A stretch of DNA of 64,000 bases from Hypericum androsaemum (taxonomy: Eukaryota > Streptophyta > Magnoliopsida > Malpighiales > Hypericaceae): positions 3,912,360 through 3,976,359 of the forward strand of contig OZ023198.1 of the NCBI GenBank assembly GCA_963995505.1, given 5' to 3'. Below are positions 52,732-64,000 of the stretch, piece after piece. How positions within the stretch are numbered: position 1 is the stretch's first letter; the number at the start of each line of letters is the position of its first letter. A program made the translations under genes and the position numbers. Under the pieces are notes generated by a model, which was given only the letters and a program-made list of their open reading frames with translations, ran no database searches and was not told the origin of the DNA.

Positions 52732-54560
52732 TTTTTTTGAAAAAAAAATAATTATTTCGTGAAAAATGCTCTGATACTATTTAAGTTGTCCCCCCCGAAA
52801 ATAAGCATGACAACCGCCACGGAGAGAAACTTCTCCGTAAAGCTCAATAGTTCTTAAATTACGTTATAAACAAATATTTTTAAATATTACATCATCATGT
52901 CTTACAATATTAAATATAAGTGCTTATCGAAAACATAAATGTAGTACCATACAATGCATGCTTCTGCTCCTAGTATCACTCTGAATCGCCCCTAAGTATC
53001 TGAGACATCATCGCACACTAATGAAAATACGCATCTCAGTAAGTCGGTAAAAATACATAACAAATAAGGCAAAGCACATACGAAATTTTCCACATCAGTA
53101 CTCATATTAAACAAGGCACATGAAGAGACGCAACTCCGGAGTACGACTATCAGGAATCTGTGGGGCACAGAAGATAAATCCTTCACGCTAAAGGCACAGA
53201 AGCGGAAGGACAGTCTCACCACAGGGCACAGATATCACCAGTGCTCACATAGAGTACGAAATTTATCCAGAGTACTTTACGGGCACAGAAACACCGGGAT
53301 AATCCTGACCAGAACAAACAGAACAGATACTCAGTCGAACATAATAGATCACATGGCCAGAATATGAAACAAATACAATCGGGTACTCCAACATCACAAT
53401 AGCACACACAATAGTCATACATCTTGAATAAGAATTACATACCTCTCAAATACGGACGGAATACGTCCCAAATATGATCATATAATAGCAAAACACAGCA
53501 ATTAAGACACGAAAAATAAAGAGGTTCGACTTACGAAGTTAAACATATTTCGTTCAAACCAAAACGAACTCAGAACGATTCAACTACCAAAACAGAACAT
53601 TCCAAAGAGCTAAAAGTGCAATGTCAATAGTTAGTATAATTTAATTATTTTTTGATAAATTGATTATTAAGCGCAAACTAATTAACACGAGTAGGTCGTA
53701 CAGTGTAAAGCTTATGCGCCTCTCATTAAAATATTATGTCATCGTAATAAATAATTTATTCATGCGCAACCTTCTTGACCCTTCTAACTATTAAAAGCAT
53801 GTTAATGAACCAATATATTATATTATATTCGATTTCATGCTTCCAACACGATGGATTTCGTTAGCTTCACAATCTCATGTAATCTTATTATTTTACATTT
53901 CATTTGCTTCACAGAATTATTTAAAGTAATGATATATTATATTCATACCCAGGTAAATAACGACCATTCATATCAAGCACAACCAGTATGATACGACTGG
54001 ATCAAATTATGACGAGAACGAGATCAGTAACAGTGAGCTCAGAACTTCAAAGACATAACGATAACACATAATAATACACAACAGAATGTAAGACGAAAAC
54101 CACTTACCTTCCCATTTTTTTCAGATTAAAGATTATTCAAGTTGGCTTGTGCAGACAAGTTTAGACACCTCCAAACAACATTTCTACTGTCTAGAATCTT
54201 GCCCATGGTGTCAGAAATAAGTCTCCAAAATTTCGTATCGATCGAAAACGATCTCACTGTCAAATTTTGCCAACTATGATGACTGTTTTTGGGACCTACG
54301 AAATTTCTATATTTTTCGAACTTAGAATTTTTCCTTTTCTCTCCCACCAAAAATAACCACTCACTCCTCTTTATATAGACATGCTCTAACCCTAATTTTA
54401 TTTAATTACCATTTGATCACTAAATTTTCTATTACATCCAAATTACTTTTACAGTTCTCACACATATTGTTGGTCATTGTACTAATTAAGCAAGTACAAG
54501 GGCCTGATTGCATTAATCATAAACATAAGGTGCCAATTAAGAATCTTAAACAAATATCAG
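52732..54560. other. repeat-like DNA upstream of the RS gene
   Basis: Two overlapping minus-strand frames (52992-53222, 53216-53422) lack known motifs. The minus strand has a CTATATAAAG box at 54369-54378, and the whole block has an LTR-like texture. No paired ends were found. Confidence 0.35.
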
Positions 54561-54672
54561 CTCCGAAATGACATATTTGCCCACAAAATATCTCCAGCCA
54601 GCCCCCCGTCAGCAAACCCTAAAAAACCGAAAAGAAATATCTAAAACGTCATCGTATCTTTCACCCTCCCAA

Positions 54673-54682
54673 ATATATAAAA
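54673..54682 (+). promoter_or_regulatory. TATA box of the RS splicing-factor gene
   Basis: ATATATAAAA in a pyrimidine-rich setting, about 125 bases before a probable first-exon donor (GTG/GTAAGA at 54799). It is consistent with a leader exon at about 54705-54798. Confidence 0.55.
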
Positions 54683-55031
54683 TATCCTTTTCCGCTCTCG
54701 TTGGAAAATCTAGGTCACATCTTCCAGTCGCCGGCCGTTCTCCCCTCTTCCCTGCGACTCCGAAGGAAAAGGTGTAAGGATCTAGAAGCTTACGTGGTAA
54801 GATTTCTTCTCTGAGCCGGATCTGTACCGTCTTTTATGTAATCTTTTGGAGATCTGGTTTCGGATCCGGTGCCTAGGGTTATAGATCTGGTTTAGTTTTT
54901 CCTGATTGCTTGCAATTGAGTGGTACCTGGAAGTAGTTTCGGCCGATTTTAGGGTTAATGTGTAATTTGTCGACGTAATTATGGAGGAATTAAGGAATTG
55001 TTGTGGATTGCTTGGTAGGGAGGTGTTGAGA

Positions 55032-57643
55032 ATGAGGCCGATATTCTGTGGGAACTTCGAGTACGACGCGAGGCAAACGGAGCTGGAACGCCTCTTCAGG
55101 CGTTACGGAAGAGTGGAGCGAATCGACATGAAGTCTGGTAATGTTCTTGCTATTTTTTTCCTTTGCCCCTCTCCGTTTCTTTACATGCATTGTTTCGTGA
55201 GAGGAAGGGGACATTACGATTTCCTGGAAAGGCAGGAGATCTGGACTGTTTTTGTTGGGGTTTTTGGTGTACTGCTGTGTTTTTTTGTACATATTCTCGA
55301 GTTACTTCGATGATGGAGAGGAGCCACAACCTCTATTTCCTTCCCGGAGGTAAGACTGATGCACCTTGGTTGCGTTGGGGATGGAATGTTTCCGGTGTGC
55401 GATTGTGTGTCAGTTCGTGTTGCTGACTTGTATGCTAATGCAAACTCGACTTTGCTTTGAAGAAGCTTGTGTTTACACAATCCGTTGTGGGGTTTGTTTA
55501 TGCGAAATTTGCTATGAATTATGCCATACATTCACAGACATCCCTGCACGCCACTCTCATCCTGCCAAATCCTGGACAAGTCACGTGGGCGTTCCCCTCC
55601 TCGATCAGACGACGGCGTTTCTCTTCCAGCGGCCTGACCAATTGACATGTCTGCCTTCAGAATACTCGCCAATGTGGCCGAAGCCTTTCCTTGTTGAGTT
55701 CTGTTGGGGGTTCAGGATTTCTGGAAAAAAGAAAGAGAAGTATTTATTTAAACAATAAGCTCCCGTATTCAGGATTTTCTTTGGCGCAGGATTGTCTTGG
55801 AAAGCACAAACTCCATGGCCAATGGATGCACTCTTCAGAATTATCTTTCCTGCCTGTCACGAGCTTTCTTCTTCTTGTTATCAAGAATGGTCACATGGAC
55901 CCATCTTGGCCAGACCATACCATTTGTCCTCGGCCAACATTGTCTTTCATTCCACGAGTCATGACTTTCCCCAGCCTATCAATTCAGACATGTAACAGCA
56001 TAGAAACATTGCCGACCTCGCATCCGAGGCTGCAGAATATATGGAGATGGCACTGTATTTTCATTCCCCCACCATGAGACATCCACTTTTGGGTTCTAGT
56101 TCATTGACATGACTTAATTCACCACTCAAGGTCTGTTGCTACTTTTTCTGGTGCTTAGTTTATAGATATCACGACGCTAGCCATAAGTTTTTTTCAGGTT
56201 TGGGTTTTAGGTCGTTCGCTCTCGGTTGAAAATGATATCCCATTGCATATCGTAGTTTGTTAGATTGTACTTTCTGGTCTATAACATGTTAGTCATCTTT
56301 ATGTTTTTGAAGGTTTTGCTTTCATTTATATGGAAGATGAGAGGGATGCTGAGGATGCTATTAGAGGACTTGACCGAATAGAGTTTGGTCGCAAGGGACG
56401 CAGACTTCGTGTTGAATGGACCAAGGTAATTTTCCTCTTTTTGGAGCTTTATAACTCTGTTTCTGTTCTTGTTTGCTTTCTAACTTTGTTTCACTACTAT
56501 ACAGCAAGAAAGGGGTGCTCCAAGACCTGGTGGTGGTGCTGGTGGTGGTAGTTCAAGAAGATCTTCTAGGATGCGACCCTCTAAGACTTTGTTCGTTATC
56601 AACTTTGATCCTCATCATACAAGGACGAAGGACTTAGAGAAGCACTTTGAGCCATATGGAAGGACAGTGAGTGTGAGGATTAGAAGAAACTTTGCATTTG
56701 TGCAATATGAACTGGTGGAGGACGCTACCCGAGCTTTGGAAGCTACAAATATGAGGTGCAAATAGTGTGTGAAAGACTGCATTTCTTGATGAGATAATTT
56801 GATTTAGTGTTCTAGATGAGATTACTCTTGTTAGGCGCCAGCTGACTACATGTTTAAGCTAGCTAATTTTGAAGGTTTTCTGTGTGCCTTCTGTTGCGCA
56901 GCAAGTTGATGGATCGCGTTATTTCAGTTGAATATGCCGTCAGAGATGATGATGAAAAGAAGGATGGTTACAGTCCTGATCGAAACCGGGATCGATCTCC
57001 TGATGGGAGAGGTCATGATAGGCGAAGGTCGCCTAGTCCTTACCGTAGAGAGAGAGGAAGTCCAGATTATGGCCGTGGGACTAGCCCTGCTGCACACCGG
57101 AGAGAACGGGCGAGCCCGGACTATGGTTGTCGTCGCAGCCCAGTTTCTTACAAGAGAGATAGAGATAGTCCTGAGTATGGCAGGGCTTCAAGTCGTAGTC
57201 CTGAAAGGGGAGAGAGAGCAGGCAGTGATCATCGCCGCGGTTCCAGCCCCTATCGCAGGGAGAGGGTAAGCCCTGATAATGGTCGTGGCAGTCCTTACCG
57301 CAGGGATAGGTCCAGCCCTGACAATGGTAATGGCCGAAACCGCAGCCCAGTTGGAAGAGACAGGGCTGCTACTGAAAATGCCCGGGATTCCAGCCGCAGT
57401 CCATATGAAAGGAATGGAGTTAGCCCCGATAATGATCGTCAGGCCAGTCCACGTTCTGTTCCGGATGGGAGGGACAGTCCGAATGACGCCGGTGCTGCAA
57501 GTCCTAGAAATGGACGTTACCGCAGGTTTGTATGAAATCTTGAATCAAGGACGTTCATTTTGTTACAGATTCTGTCTTCCTTCTCTGACCTTAATTCTGC
57601 CTGCTTTCCGAGATGCAGCCAATCGCCCCCGGCCGAAGATTGA
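55032..57643 (+). CDS. RS40/RS41-like serine/arginine-rich splicing factor, five coding exons
   Basis: Exons 55032-55137, 56313-56425, 56505-56755, 56902-57525 and 57619-57643 join to 1119 bases, 372 residues. RRM1 (about 2-73) has RNP2 IFCGNF and RNP1 GFAFIYM. A Gly/Arg linker follows ([20 protein letters not shown]). RRM2 (about 98-165) has LFVINF and RNFAFVQY. The C-terminal half is an RS-type tail of repeated SPDYG, RRERxSPD and SPYRR units ending SPPAED. This matches the plant-specific RS subfamily, nuclear proteins that choose splice sites. The start at 55032 gives the family N-terminus (MRP); an ATG at 54981 is in frame but lies before a good acceptor (TTGGTAG at 55008-55014) and is probably intronic. 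Intron 1 of the coding region is unusually long at 1175 bp. Confidence 0.95.
57526..57618 (+). other. last intron of the RS gene; retention gives a different end
   Basis: A 93-bp GT-AG intron. If retained, the protein would end with RYRRFV and a stop right after exon 4, losing SQSPPAED. The family's conserved SPPA-type end supports splicing as the main form. Confidence 0.7.
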
Positions 57644-57849
57644 TGATGATGGTGATGAACTCTAGCTGTTGTATGCCTGGCGATCAGTCACATTGTCATG
57701 TTCAGACCTCCAGTGAGACGGACCTTGTCCAATTACTTCGCATGCTGGCTTTTCGTTCAAGTGTTTCAGTTTCTGATCTAGACTTGTTTAGCTTTCTCGT
57801 TTCTTGTTCAACAAACATGATAAACCGTATGCTATAGACCCGAGACTCA

Positions 57850-60270
57850 AGTAGTTGTATTGTTTGGTCTGACTTGAGCATTTCTAGATGGCAATTATCA
57901 TTGGTTGCTGCCTGTTTTAAACGCCCAACTTGGTAGGGGAATGTTAGGGTGAGGAACTCGTTAATTTAGATTAGTCGACTAAGCACGTGTTTCGTAAACT
58001 AGCATTCAAAATTCAAATTTCTAGACTTCAATTCAAGATGTAGCTGAAAGAGATTCTCTTCTGCCGTGAGCATTATTGTGAAATTTCTGGTGCCCGACTT
58101 TTCCATTGAAGATTAAGATTTCCGATCACTAAATGTATAAATTAATTAGTAATGAGTTATTATTATTTAAAAATCTATTATATTTAAGCGCTAGAAGAGT
58201 AGTGATGCCAAAACATCACCGTGTGAATCTAACGAAAATCTGGATTAGTTGGTTTCAAAAATATTTCAATCTCTGTCTTTACGGCACTGGTCTTTTGTTA
58301 ATTCTTTCCTTCTCGAGTCATATCTCTTTCAAGTGACAAATTTCGGAACTCTCGAATTTAACATAGAATTGAAGTTCCGCCCATTGTTAATTTTTATATC
58401 AAGAAGTTTTGCAGTTTTAGTTTAACATCTGTAGCCCATGGTAATGACCCACAGCAACATAGGAGTGACAATATTGATCGAGTATGGTTATTACACGTAG
58501 CATAAAAACAACCAAATGTCGGCAAAAAGAGAACATGATACGTTAATTTTAAAGAAGATTGCACCACATTGTCGAAACAGAAGGAGATTGTAGCACAAGA
58601 ACAAAGGAACAATCTTCAATTATAGTACGTACATAGGGAGTTTGGAAGACAATCTCAAAATGAGATTGTAGTTAACGATAGGGATTTAGGGAAATCACGA
58701 CTGCAATTTTGTACACTCCGTATTGGAGATTTAACTAATATGTACCAAAGTTAAGTTGAACATGTCTAACTGATTTATTTATTGATTGTTTATATATGTT
58801 CACTTATATTTATAATAAAATATTTACTTTTTCAAAAAGAAAGGAGGAGATTGTAGCACAAGAACAAAGGAACAATCTTTAGTACACAGGAAGTTTGGAA
58901 GACAACCTAAGACACAAGCTTAATTTAAAACAGATTTTACGTAAATCCTTACTTATAAAGAGGATAAAAATATATATAAAATGACAATGTTCTGGGTTCA
59001 AGAAATATTATACGAATAAAGACACAAGAGTATACCTAGTATAGATAGCACCACATTTGGTGAAACCTGTGATGTGTACCAACCAAATCTTCCAATACAT
59101 AAAGTTTGTCTCTTGTTAGAATTACCAGCCAAATGGGAATGTGTTTTGACGAAGAAGACAATTGCACAAACAAAATCAAGATTGTTAAGTTTGGATTTAA
59201 TGCCACAGACAAAATCAAATAGAGCAAAGAGAAGAAGCAGTTCTGCTTAGTTGCCGAAAACATTGGCTAATGGCGTAGGGCTAAGGCTTATTCTGTCTCT
59301 ACTCGTTCATATCATGGTTAATTAATTAATTAATTAGTAGTTACTTAATGCTTTATCGAAGCCGACCTTCATCCGTAAGGACGAAAACAAACAAATGGGG
59401 GACTTGGTATGTTTTTTCTTCTTTTTAAACACCTTCTGCACGTTCTGTTTTGGTTGCATTATTAATAAAAAATTACTTATAAGAAAAAAGGATGAAAACA
59501 AACAAAACAATATAGGAAAAATGACAAAATTGAACGATGGGAACTGAAGTTGAAGACATTGTTGGTTATTATCTGCTGATCTTCTCTTAGTTTCCGCTAT
59601 TGATATATTTTGGCAAGATATTCTTAGCTAGCAATTTTTGTTTCGAGGAGGCCAATACAGTTGGATATCAATCCGAAACGATAGGTTTTATGGATGCTTA
59701 ATTGTTGTTTTTGGTGTACATGCTCTGCGGGTATTTTTGTGTTGGTGTAATGTCGAGACGGTGTTGAGATTAGCACATTGGTAGTTACGAGTATAAGTGT
59801 TGAAAATATACTAACTCGTTGTTTTAAAATTTTAGGTTGGATACGAAGATTCTAACATGTTATCAGAGCGAGTTTATTCCGTGCCCATTGTTATCTTCGC
59901 ACGACCCTATTTCATCGTAAGTACGTGAAGATTCTGACAAGCGACGAGAATTCATCCAAATAGTAAGAGATTTAAAATTCTCTTAAGAATGTCTCTAGTT
60001 CGAGCCTTATGAAGAAAAGGTCGAATGTATAGCTTTATTACTAAAACTAATTATTAGGTTGCATATGTATAGCTTATAAAAAAAGCAATCACATTACTTA
60101 AATGAAGCGATCCTTTATCGCTTTCCTTCGATTTTGTTGGAGTTCAAAAATGACCTCGGGAAGTTAAGGTTCGAGTATGACCTTGGGTTTGACCGTAGTG
60201 TGGCACTTTGGGGTTGTTCGATCGTTCGCTTACTTAGTCGTCAATCCATTTTTGTCCGACCGCCTAGTCA
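57850..60270. other. intergenic DNA after the RS gene
   Basis: AT-rich. It includes a short direct duplication (see 58579-58905) and a LINE-tail-like stretch near 59455. No gene was recognised. Confidence 0.4.
58579..58905. repeat. short direct repeat, two copies
   Basis: GGAGATTGTAGCACAAGAAC with the following AAAGGAACAATCTT occurs at about 58581-58616 and 58845-58880. Each is followed by GGAAGTTTGGAAGACAA-type sequence (GGGAGTTTGGAAGACAA in the first). Confidence 0.8.
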
Positions 60271-60275
60271 TCGAC

Positions 60276-60417
60276 TTTGGGACGGACCCCCCTGGTTGTC
60301 CGCTTCGGAATGCACCCCCTGGTTGTCCGCTTTGGGACGCACCCTCCATCGTTCTACTTCGGGATGGACTCGTCTCGACGTCTACTTTGGGATGGACTCG
60401 CCTCGTCGTCCGCTTTA
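60276..60417. repeat. five tandem units of about 28 bp
   Basis: Units of the type TTTGGGACGGACCCCCCTGG plus TTGTCCGC. Frames on both strands here read only the repeat. Confidence 0.85.
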
Positions 60418-60559
60418 GCTGTGACAAATTTTGATAGATTAGTCATATCTTTTGACTCGGGCATCATATTGAGATGATTCTTTCGGCTATGGAAATGTAA
60501 GATAGAGACCTACAACTTTGTAGTTTATAACTTTTCCAAATTCAAAGTAGGACTTATGA

Positions 60560-61300
60560 TTTTGGGTCGTTCTTGAATTAGGGTTAGATGGTATTTTGGC
60601 GGAGACATTCGAGAAGAAGCAGGAACCAAGTCGGTGTCATTGATATGACTAAGGCAGTTCGGGTTTCTCATCATGAGACAAGGCTTGGTCGGCGTCATCG
60701 ATATGACTAAGGCAGTCTGGGTATCGATGTAACTAAGACGGTTTGGATTTCTCATCATGAGCTGGAAACAGGTCAGCATCATCGATATTGCTAAGGCAGT
60801 TCGGGTTTCTCATCATGATACGAGGCTTGGTTGGTGTCATCGATATGACTAAGGCAGTTTGGATATCGATATGACTAAGGCAGTTTGGATATCGATACGA
60901 CTAAGGTAGTTTGAGTTTTTCTTCATGAGCTGGGGCTAGGTCGGCATCATCGATATGACTTAGGCGGCTCAGGTTTCTCATCATGAGACGAGGCTTGGTC
61001 GGCGTCATCGATATGACTAAGGTGGTTTGGGTATCGATGTAACTAAGGCAGTTTGGGTTTTTTATCATGAGACGGCGCTAAGTTGACGACGTCTCTATAT
61101 AAGAAAGGCAAGGGCACGAGAGCAAGAGGAGATGAACAACACAACAACAACAATCATTTACTCTTTATCGTTCTTCCTTAGCTCGTAACTCGTAGTACTT
61201 TTTTCTCTCTTTCCGTTAGGCCGATCTTGGGACGTCCATTCCAGATCTGTCTCGGAAAATCTTAGCGTTCTTGTACCACTTCCACCATTAACAGGTTTTG
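60560..61300 (+). repeat. LTR-like block with tandem upstream repeats
   Basis: From about 60635 to 61080 the phrases ATCGATATGACTAAGGCAG and GGTTTCTCATCATGAG alternate many times. They are followed by CTCTATATAAGAAAGG (61100), a leader with ACAACAACAACAATCATT, and ACCATTAACAGG. Tandem enhancer-like repeats, then a TATA box, then a leader is the layout of a retrotransposon LTR. The left edge and coding region are not found. Confidence 0.55.
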
Positions 61301-61452
61301 AGGTAACTGGTGGCTTTAATTTGATTTGGGTGATGTTATGCAGCGATTCTCTTTTAAACGTTTGCTGGTTTTCACATAATTAGTTCGTGGATTTTAACGT
61401 ATATACGCCCATGTCTTGTTGTAATATATTTAACATATATTGAAAATATCTT

Positions 61453-61905
61453 TTGCCTAATTATTTCCCTTTTATGCCTTATACGTATCTATCCCTGTTT
61501 GATAATCCAATAACTTGGAGAGCGGGAAAGATTTGGTTCTCGTTTTTCAGTGCGATTATGTGGTGTACTTGGACTTCAAAGAATCGATTGATCTTCGAGG
61601 CGGCGATGTTTAACCATGAGCTTCTTCATCATACCATCCAACTCCGTTCCAAGGAATGGCTAATGTGGTCAAATTGCATCTCTTCTATGCGGAGCAAGAC
61701 CTTTTCCTCTTCCTCTTCCTTGATTCGGTAGCTCCATGATGCGAATGTATTTCATCTTTTGCAGGGGCGTAGTCGGGAATGGAAGGTTATAGGATTTTTG
61801 GGTCTTTTTTGGTTCCAACTGTGGCTCCTGGTATGTTTTTTTTATCGTTTGTAACGGGTGCTCTTCTGAGCCTATTTTTTAATTAATATTACTTATTAAA
61901 AAAAT
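61453..61905 (+). mobile_element. LINE 3' end (zinc-binding RT tail)
   Basis: The frame at 61453-61731 reads WRAGKIWFSFFSAIMWCTWT, SKNRLIFEAAMFNHELLHHT and ends at a stop after SSSSSLIR. W..W..IW..W..RN.R.F is the typical last domain (zf-RVT) of plant LINE polyproteins. It is followed by GGTTCCAACTGTGGCTCCTG and a CTATTTTTTAATTAATATTA 3' tail. The rest of the element is missing, as usual for truncated LINEs. Confidence 0.7.
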
Positions 61906-64000
61906 AACGTGGAGAGCTACATTACTTCGTAATTATTAGACCCTTCGTCAGTAAAACTAAGGTGACTCAGTGAGAGGTAGAGAAAATAGAATACACACGA
62001 TAATCGATACACACATACATCGACGAGACCAACGAGAAACATATACGGGGCTAGCCTTATAACCAACGCAACGGCTATCTCCTTTCCTTGGGATTGTTGG
62101 TCAATTTCCAACCTTTTGAAAAGAGGAAAATTTTATTTGAGAGAGAAATAAAGCACAAAGGTGTCTAAAATATCGGAGTTTAGAATATTCTGTCTCGAAT
62201 AAATTCATAAAAAATGAAGCCACCAATCTCCTAATCTCCACACCCTATTTATAGGAGATATATTACAGTTAGTACACAATATAATAATTTATTTAACAAG
62301 GAATTTTAGTACAATTAGAATTCGAGACAAATCACAAAAATTATTTATTTTTTAACTTAAAACGGATCTTAAAAAGTAATTTTCTCCAAATTTTATTTTT
62401 TTCATTTTTATTTCCATCACTTGAGAAAGAGGTGAAAGAATCTTCTATGTGCACACACATGGTGAAAGAATCTTCTATGTACACACACTTGGCGCCTTCT
62501 TTTGGAATGGTTTTCACTGTATAATTGGAGATAACAACATTGTGTGTGTGACTCGTGGCAGTAAACAAATTGGATATAAGATAGAATTTAACAGTACTCG
62601 ACTTTAAAAAATGCGAGAAAAAATTAAGTTATATAGGTGTCTAATACTTATTATCTAAAAGAAGTATAGTCCACTCTCTTGCGCATGCAGAGTGATTCTA
62701 TAAAATAAAGAAATTGCTACACACTTCAAAAAAAAATTTCAAACTTGTTGGTGGGACTGAATATCGTTTACTTGGAAAAATATGTCTAAACTACCTGTTC
62801 TATCTGTCCAAATCAGTTATTACAAGTAGGAGCAAATATTTAATATTTGACTAGTTTAAATATTAAAAGTCCTGGAACATTTTTTAAATAATTAATACGG
62901 GAAATTGGGTTTTACTCGTTACAAAATTATCTTCTATTTCTTGGAAAAACTACATAGTATTTAAACAAACCGATTAATTTAATTAATGTTTAAGCTATGT
63001 AGAACATTGAAGTGAAAGTTGTACCCTATTTGTCCATGAAAAAAGAGCAATATTTCTACTCTAACATTATTATACGATTTTTATGATAAGTAGACTTTAT
63101 TAATGTATTATTTATAACCAATTGACGTGAAATTTCCCCTTACTTGTGACCGCTGGTCTTGTTAAAATTTCACCCAATAAAATCTATTAAAAAATTACAG
63201 TAGGAAAATAATATATCGATAAAGTAGTACCCTATCTTAATGTTGAAATCTTTATAGCTAATTCCACCCGGAAATAACCAAATCTAATTACATAGATCCC
63301 CATTGTGTTTATACTAGCATATGTACATCCGAAAAGCCTTAGTCGCTGCTGGATTGCAAATATAAGATGACTTCCTGGTTGTTTATCTCTCTCCATATAT
63401 TTTCCCAAATTAATCACTCTTGGACGTAAAAATGTATAGAATGCATCAGAAATTTCTGATTACATACGACTTCGTCAAATATAGTCGGGTTACGATGTAT
63501 CCAAAATTTTCACATTACCACACCAAAGATCACCATCCAGACTTTCCCGAACATTGGATTGACGCCTTAGACTTTTACTTAAAACAAAATTTTTTTGAGG
63601 GGGAAAACAAAGACTAATTCAATATCGAAACAACTAATACACATGAAAATCCCAAACACCTAATACGAAAAAATAAACAAAAAATACTGTGAAAAAAGAA
63701 AAGTTGGACGGCTTTAATTTTGGTTAAAACTTGAATTAACTGAACATAAGCACATTGATTAATTTTGACCCGGTTCAAACTTGTACAATAGATGAAATTA
63801 TGAGTCTTTTGGGCGTTTTAGATGGTCGGTGCATGAGTTCAGGATCCCTTTATTGACGATTTTGAACCTTTTCAGTTCACGCTAAACTCTACCATCATTC
63901 TTTGCGTCATCATGAACAGATTAACTACGTGTTTCTAGAAACCTATATAAAATTAATTCAGGATCGAGCAAGACTATTAAAATTAACAAAATTCTTCATA
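61906..64000. other. AT-rich intergenic DNA to the window edge
   Basis: No gene recognised. The frames at 61917-62111 and 63420-63617 have no family motif. Confidence 0.4.
62432..62494. repeat. 31-bp tandem duplication
   Basis: GGTGAAAGAATCTTCTATGT followed by GCACACACAT or ACACACACTT occurs twice in a row. Confidence 0.85.

Noticed and set aside
51249..52740. Target duplication of the 51258-52731 element
   Set aside because: The flanks are low-complexity T-rich DNA, so any short match is uninformative.
54981..55031. Upstream in-frame ATG as start of the RS gene
   Set aside because: It adds 17 residues unlike the family and lies before a good splice acceptor, so it is probably intronic.
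55366..56077. Frames inside the long RS-gene intron as separate genes
   Set aside because: No motif and overlapping frames; they are better read as intron sequence.
60134..60477. Several frames of 65-94 residues
   Set aside because: All read the 28-bp tandem repeat.
60635..61080. CRISPR-like array
   Set aside because: Repeats vary in length and sequence, spacers are not unique, and the context is a plant LTR-like block.

Overview
This is nuclear DNA from a flowering plant, most likely a eudicot. Intron-split genes with GT-AG junctions, plant-specific families (RS-type SR protein, CBF/DREB AP2 factor, LRR receptor-like protein, PEPKR2-type kinase, ZFWD protein) and AT-rich intergenic DNA crowded with Copia, LINE, hAT and Mutator-like (MULE) elements all say so. 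The species cannot be fixed from sequence alone. I see no prokaryotic, organellar or viral genome features and no CRISPR array.

Left third (1-18.6 kb): repeat-rich DNA with a deleted Copia element (4022-6682), a small LysM-domain gene (8297-8653, minus), a segmental repeat present twice (about 648-1250 and 9994-11690) whose second copy carries a MULE with a perfect 9-bp target duplication, and an intact 1086-residue LRR receptor-like protein gene (13529-16789, minus).

Middle (18.6-35.8 kb): a 5'-truncated but still open ZFWD WD40 gene (18594-20742, minus). Next comes a PEPKR2-like protein kinase pseudogene (24666-32107, plus) split by a 6.3-kb Copia retrotransposon (24780-31096, minus) with matching LTRs and the 5-bp duplication ACCTG. 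At 33481-35797 lies a 2.3-kb element with long terminal inverted repeats; it holds a receptor-kinase-like fragment and a tRNA-Asp-like sequence inside a perfect 44-bp inverted repeat.

Right half (36-64 kb): an intact five-exon PGAP3/PER1-like gene (36178-37915, plus), an intact CBF/DREB1-type AP2 gene (38431-39081, minus), a mosaic of broken pieces (ERF fragment, Copia LTR with primer site, MULE transposase C-terminus, an LTR-like block), and several well-bounded DNA transposons. One of these is a MULE nested in an hAT, each with perfect target duplications. An intact five-exon RS40/RS41-like splicing factor gene (55032-57643, plus) follows. The last 6 kb holds tandem repeats, an LTR-like block and a LINE 3' end.

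The intact genes do not form one pathway: they are a membrane-tethered immune-type receptor, a LysM protein, a GPI-anchor remodelling enzyme, a cold/drought transcription factor and a splicing factor. The most informative content is the transposon record: insertions with exact target duplications, two with paralogous empty sites in the same window. I did not find a convincing new molecular system; the tRNA/inverted-repeat structure and the non-canonical primer region of the large Copia element are the best candidates for a second look.
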